Positions 61,733 through 64,000 of a DNA stretch of 64,000 nucleotides are shown here, in pieces. Below the pieces are notes generated by a model. The model was not told where the DNA came from. It ran no database searches and was given only the letters and a program-made list of their open reading frames with translations. Origin of the DNA: Cacajao melanocephalus (lineage: Eukaryota; Chordata; Mammalia; Primates; Pitheciidae); assembly GCA_963573385.1 (NCBI GenBank), contig CAUYLG010013672.1, forward strand, positions 1 through 64,000. The letters run 5' to 3'. The first letter of the stretch is position 1; the number at the start of each line of letters is the position of its first letter. Position numbers and translations under genes: made by a program.

Positions 61733-61850
61733 ATAGGAGGCTGAGGCAGGAGAATCACTTGAACCCAGGAGGCAGAGCTTGCAGTGAGCTGAGATTGTGC
61801 CACTGCACACCAGCCTGGGTGACAGAGGGAGACTTTATCACAACAACAAC
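61733..61850 (+). mobile_element. 5'-truncated Alu (right part only), plus strand
   Basis: AGGAGGCTGAGGCAGGAGAATC, GAACCCAGGAGGCAGAGCTTGC and CACTGCACACCAGCCTGGG are present, with an (AAC)n tail. The left arm is absent. Confidence 0.92.
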
Positions 61851-61935
61851 AAATTATATACATAATATAATTTGAGATTATATATATGCATATTATATAT
61901 ATAATTTGAGATTTTATTTATATATATATATAATC
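61850..61935. repeat. (TA)n-rich low-complexity tract
   Basis: ATATATATGCATATTATATATATAATTTGAGA repeats with small changes. ATAATTTGAGATT occurs twice at a spacing of about 38 bases. Confidence 0.85.
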
Positions 61936-64000
61936 TCAATGCCTTAAAAGCCAAGGAAGAAAGAAAGGAATAGAAAACTCTTCCAAACTTGACTTTTCAC
62001 TGCATTGGCTTCCTGTCAAATCTACCCATTTCTTGTTAGTTTGATTTCAAAATAAAACACATTCTCCAAGAACTTCTAGGTCTCCAAGTGCAGGCAGAGT
62101 GTGCCCCAGAGGCCTGAAGTCCGTCCTCCAACAGAGACATGGGGGCTGGCTGTTAGAGGCAAATGCAGGCTGAGTATGCACAAAAATGGTGATAAAATCC
62201 TAGGGGCCATGGCGAAGTACTGACAGCAGCGTCTTCTCAAATATCCCCTGCCACCAATGCCTACCCTGTTGGTCTGTTGTGAAGATTCCAACTACTGATG
62301 TAAAGCTCCTAGCATGTGGCAGAGTCTCTGTAAGTGATGGTCAGCATAATTGTTTTTCAGAGGCTGACCTGAAACCCTTAAGGAGCAACAGAGAGGGAGG
62401 GAGAGAGGGAGAGCAAGAGGGAGAGGGAGATAGAAGGAGAGTAGGAGAAAAAGAAAATAAACTGAACAAGAAGCCCCCAAACCTGAAAGACCGAATGACC
62501 ACAACTGAATGCCAATATTGAGTACACGCAGTCCCAAGTCTGGATGTCCCTGCAAAGCACAAAACAGTCTTGCTGCCTCTGCATATGACCTGACTGAAAC
62601 AAACATCATTTGGAGGCAGGCACCATATGTGCACACCTGCACACACACACACCCCACATACATGTTCATTATCTGGTAGCCTAGTTTAAAACTAGTGCAG
62701 CTGGGTGAAACCTTCCCTGGTGACCGTCTTGGAAGCTCGAGGTTAAACCTTACACATGCTTCAGTGCACAAGCAGCACTGTGGGAACCGAGGTAGGAGGA
62801 TTCCCTGGGGTTGTTGGTGCTACTTGTTCAATGGACAAGTTTTATTTTCAGAAGAAAGCGGAAGACGCTGGTTAAAGTCTACTATACACTACGAATCATG
62901 AGAATTGCCCACATCCCCCGTAGAGACTGAGTTCTGTTCTTTAGCTCAGTGAAAGCTTTAGCCACTCCTGGGTGAACTGCCAAATACCACAGAGTGGGCT
63001 GGGGAGAGGGGGTGGGATCCACTCATTGGCAGGATTTTAAAACAATAAGACTTTTAAATCTCTCTGGAAGCATTTCAATGTGATTGGGAAAGGGAAAATA
63101 CACTGGATAACCTTCCAAATATCTTACTGTTCCTAAATGAACGCCCTCTGAGATTCATTGCTTTAAGTACAGTCCTATAATGCCCTACAGATAAGCCTAA
63201 GATTTGCTTTTTCTGTGAAAGTGTTTTTGTGCCTTAAACATACACATTTTTCAGAATCTCAAGCTTGTATATGCCCTTTCCATACCCCTTCCTGTAAGGA
63301 TTTCCGCTCCCAGGCCCTGCGTGGGCCAGTAGGCCTCATAACATGCCTTTCCTCCACCCCACTTGGATTAGCATGGACATACAAGGTTTGGGGATGATCC
63401 GCTGGAGTGGGGAAGCTGGATGCCAGGTCAAGGCACAAGGAGGTGAATTACTTTTCTGGCTATAGGATGGATTCAATCTGCACCTGAACCAAAGTAACTC
63501 TGCCAGTGCTCACCACCGTCCTGGTCCACTCCGAGACTCCTGTGTGAATGTATGAATTCAACTTGGCGAAAAGGCAGAGCCCTAGCTGGGAAGGGTAACT
63601 GACACATGACAAGGGAGTGGGGATGGGGGAGAATTAGACGCTTTGGTAAAACAGTACCACTGGCCTCTCTCCACTTACATCCTGTGAGCTGCATCTGCAG
63701 CCAGGAAGATGTGCTCAGGTCTAGTTCTCTACCTTCTCTCTGAGTTTGTTGAACAAAGGGTTGGGCATGCCACTCAGGGTCATATAAATGTTTCCATCAG
63801 CAGAAGATCAAGCATCTCCCTGCACTTAACATACTTTGCCATCTTAAATAAACAGCACAGAAACAAAGTGGTTTTACTTTAGCGCCCATGACCACATGTC
63901 TTTGTCTTCAACTGAAAAGCTGGTGCAAATAGTCTAAAGCAAACAGACTTGTTAAAGAAAGGCAGACTCTTGTTGGCATTCACAGTGGAAAACTCCCCAC
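61936..64000. other. Intronic DNA at right edge, mostly unassigned
   Basis: Apart from the purine tract and a short CA run near 62639-62650, no repeat or gene is recognised. The composition is near balanced. Confidence 0.4.
62388..62452. repeat. Homopurine (GGGA)n tract
   Basis: AGAGAGGGAGGGAGAGAGGG continues as a purine-only run of about 60 bases with few interruptions. The opposite-strand frames of 74-159 codons that cross it are low-complexity artefacts. Confidence 0.88.

Noticed and set aside
62292..62771. 159-codon open frame, minus strand (longest in the window), and its overlapping frames
   Set aside because: It crosses a homopurine tract, giving a low-complexity serine/leucine/proline-rich peptide. 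No domain, splice context or upstream signals support a gene.

Overview
The window is primate nuclear DNA, most likely human or a close ape. It holds Alu elements on both strands, primate-specific L1PA-type and THE1/MST-type retroelements, many MIR, L2 and old L1M relics, and very sparse split coding sequence with GT/AG splice borders. Nothing points to bacterial, phage or organellar DNA, and no operon, CRISPR array, tRNA or rRNA was seen.

The only supported gene is a heparan-sulfate N-deacetylase/N-sulfotransferase on the + strand, best matched to NDST4. Two internal coding exons are visible: 4341-4428 (88 bp) and 10862-11016 (155 bp). The first ends one base into a glycine codon and the second completes it. 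Together they encode about 80 residues of the N-deacetylase half. Bases 1-4340, 4429-10861 and 11017-64000 are intron, and the last intron runs off the right edge. No other NDST exon was found by eye.

Layout. 1-1.2 kb: two minus-strand Alus, one preceded by a 200-bp polypyrimidine tract. 1.4-2.3 kb: a 116-bp direct duplication. 4.3-11 kb: the two exons in mostly unique AT-rich DNA. 11.3-12.8 kb: an L1 3' end with an internal duplication, then two hAT-type elements side by side sharing an 8-bp target. 16-25 kb: a minus-strand L1M relic interrupted by a MaLR provirus that itself holds a retroviral LTR. 25-37 kb: Alu, THE1/MST LTR, MIR and L2 pieces in unique sequence. 37.2-38 kb: an L1PA insertion with an inverted 5' part and target duplications. 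39.5-44 kb: L1M ORF2 relics with an MLT1 LTR. 44-45.2 kb: a Tigger-like DNA transposon. 45.5-46.3 kb: a THE1/MST solo LTR whose first bases were split by an Alu. 47.5-48.8 kb: another L1M relic. 49-64 kb: MIR and MLT1 elements, a second MaLR with 3' LTR, an old Alu, L1 3' pieces, a roughly 43-bp minisatellite at 60.4-60.7 kb and simple repeats; this end looks more GC-rich than the left.

No undescribed gene system was found. The most informative features are structural records of mutation: nested insertions with intact target duplications, twin priming, target-site reuse by hAT elements, and short perfect inverted repeats that look like template-switch products.
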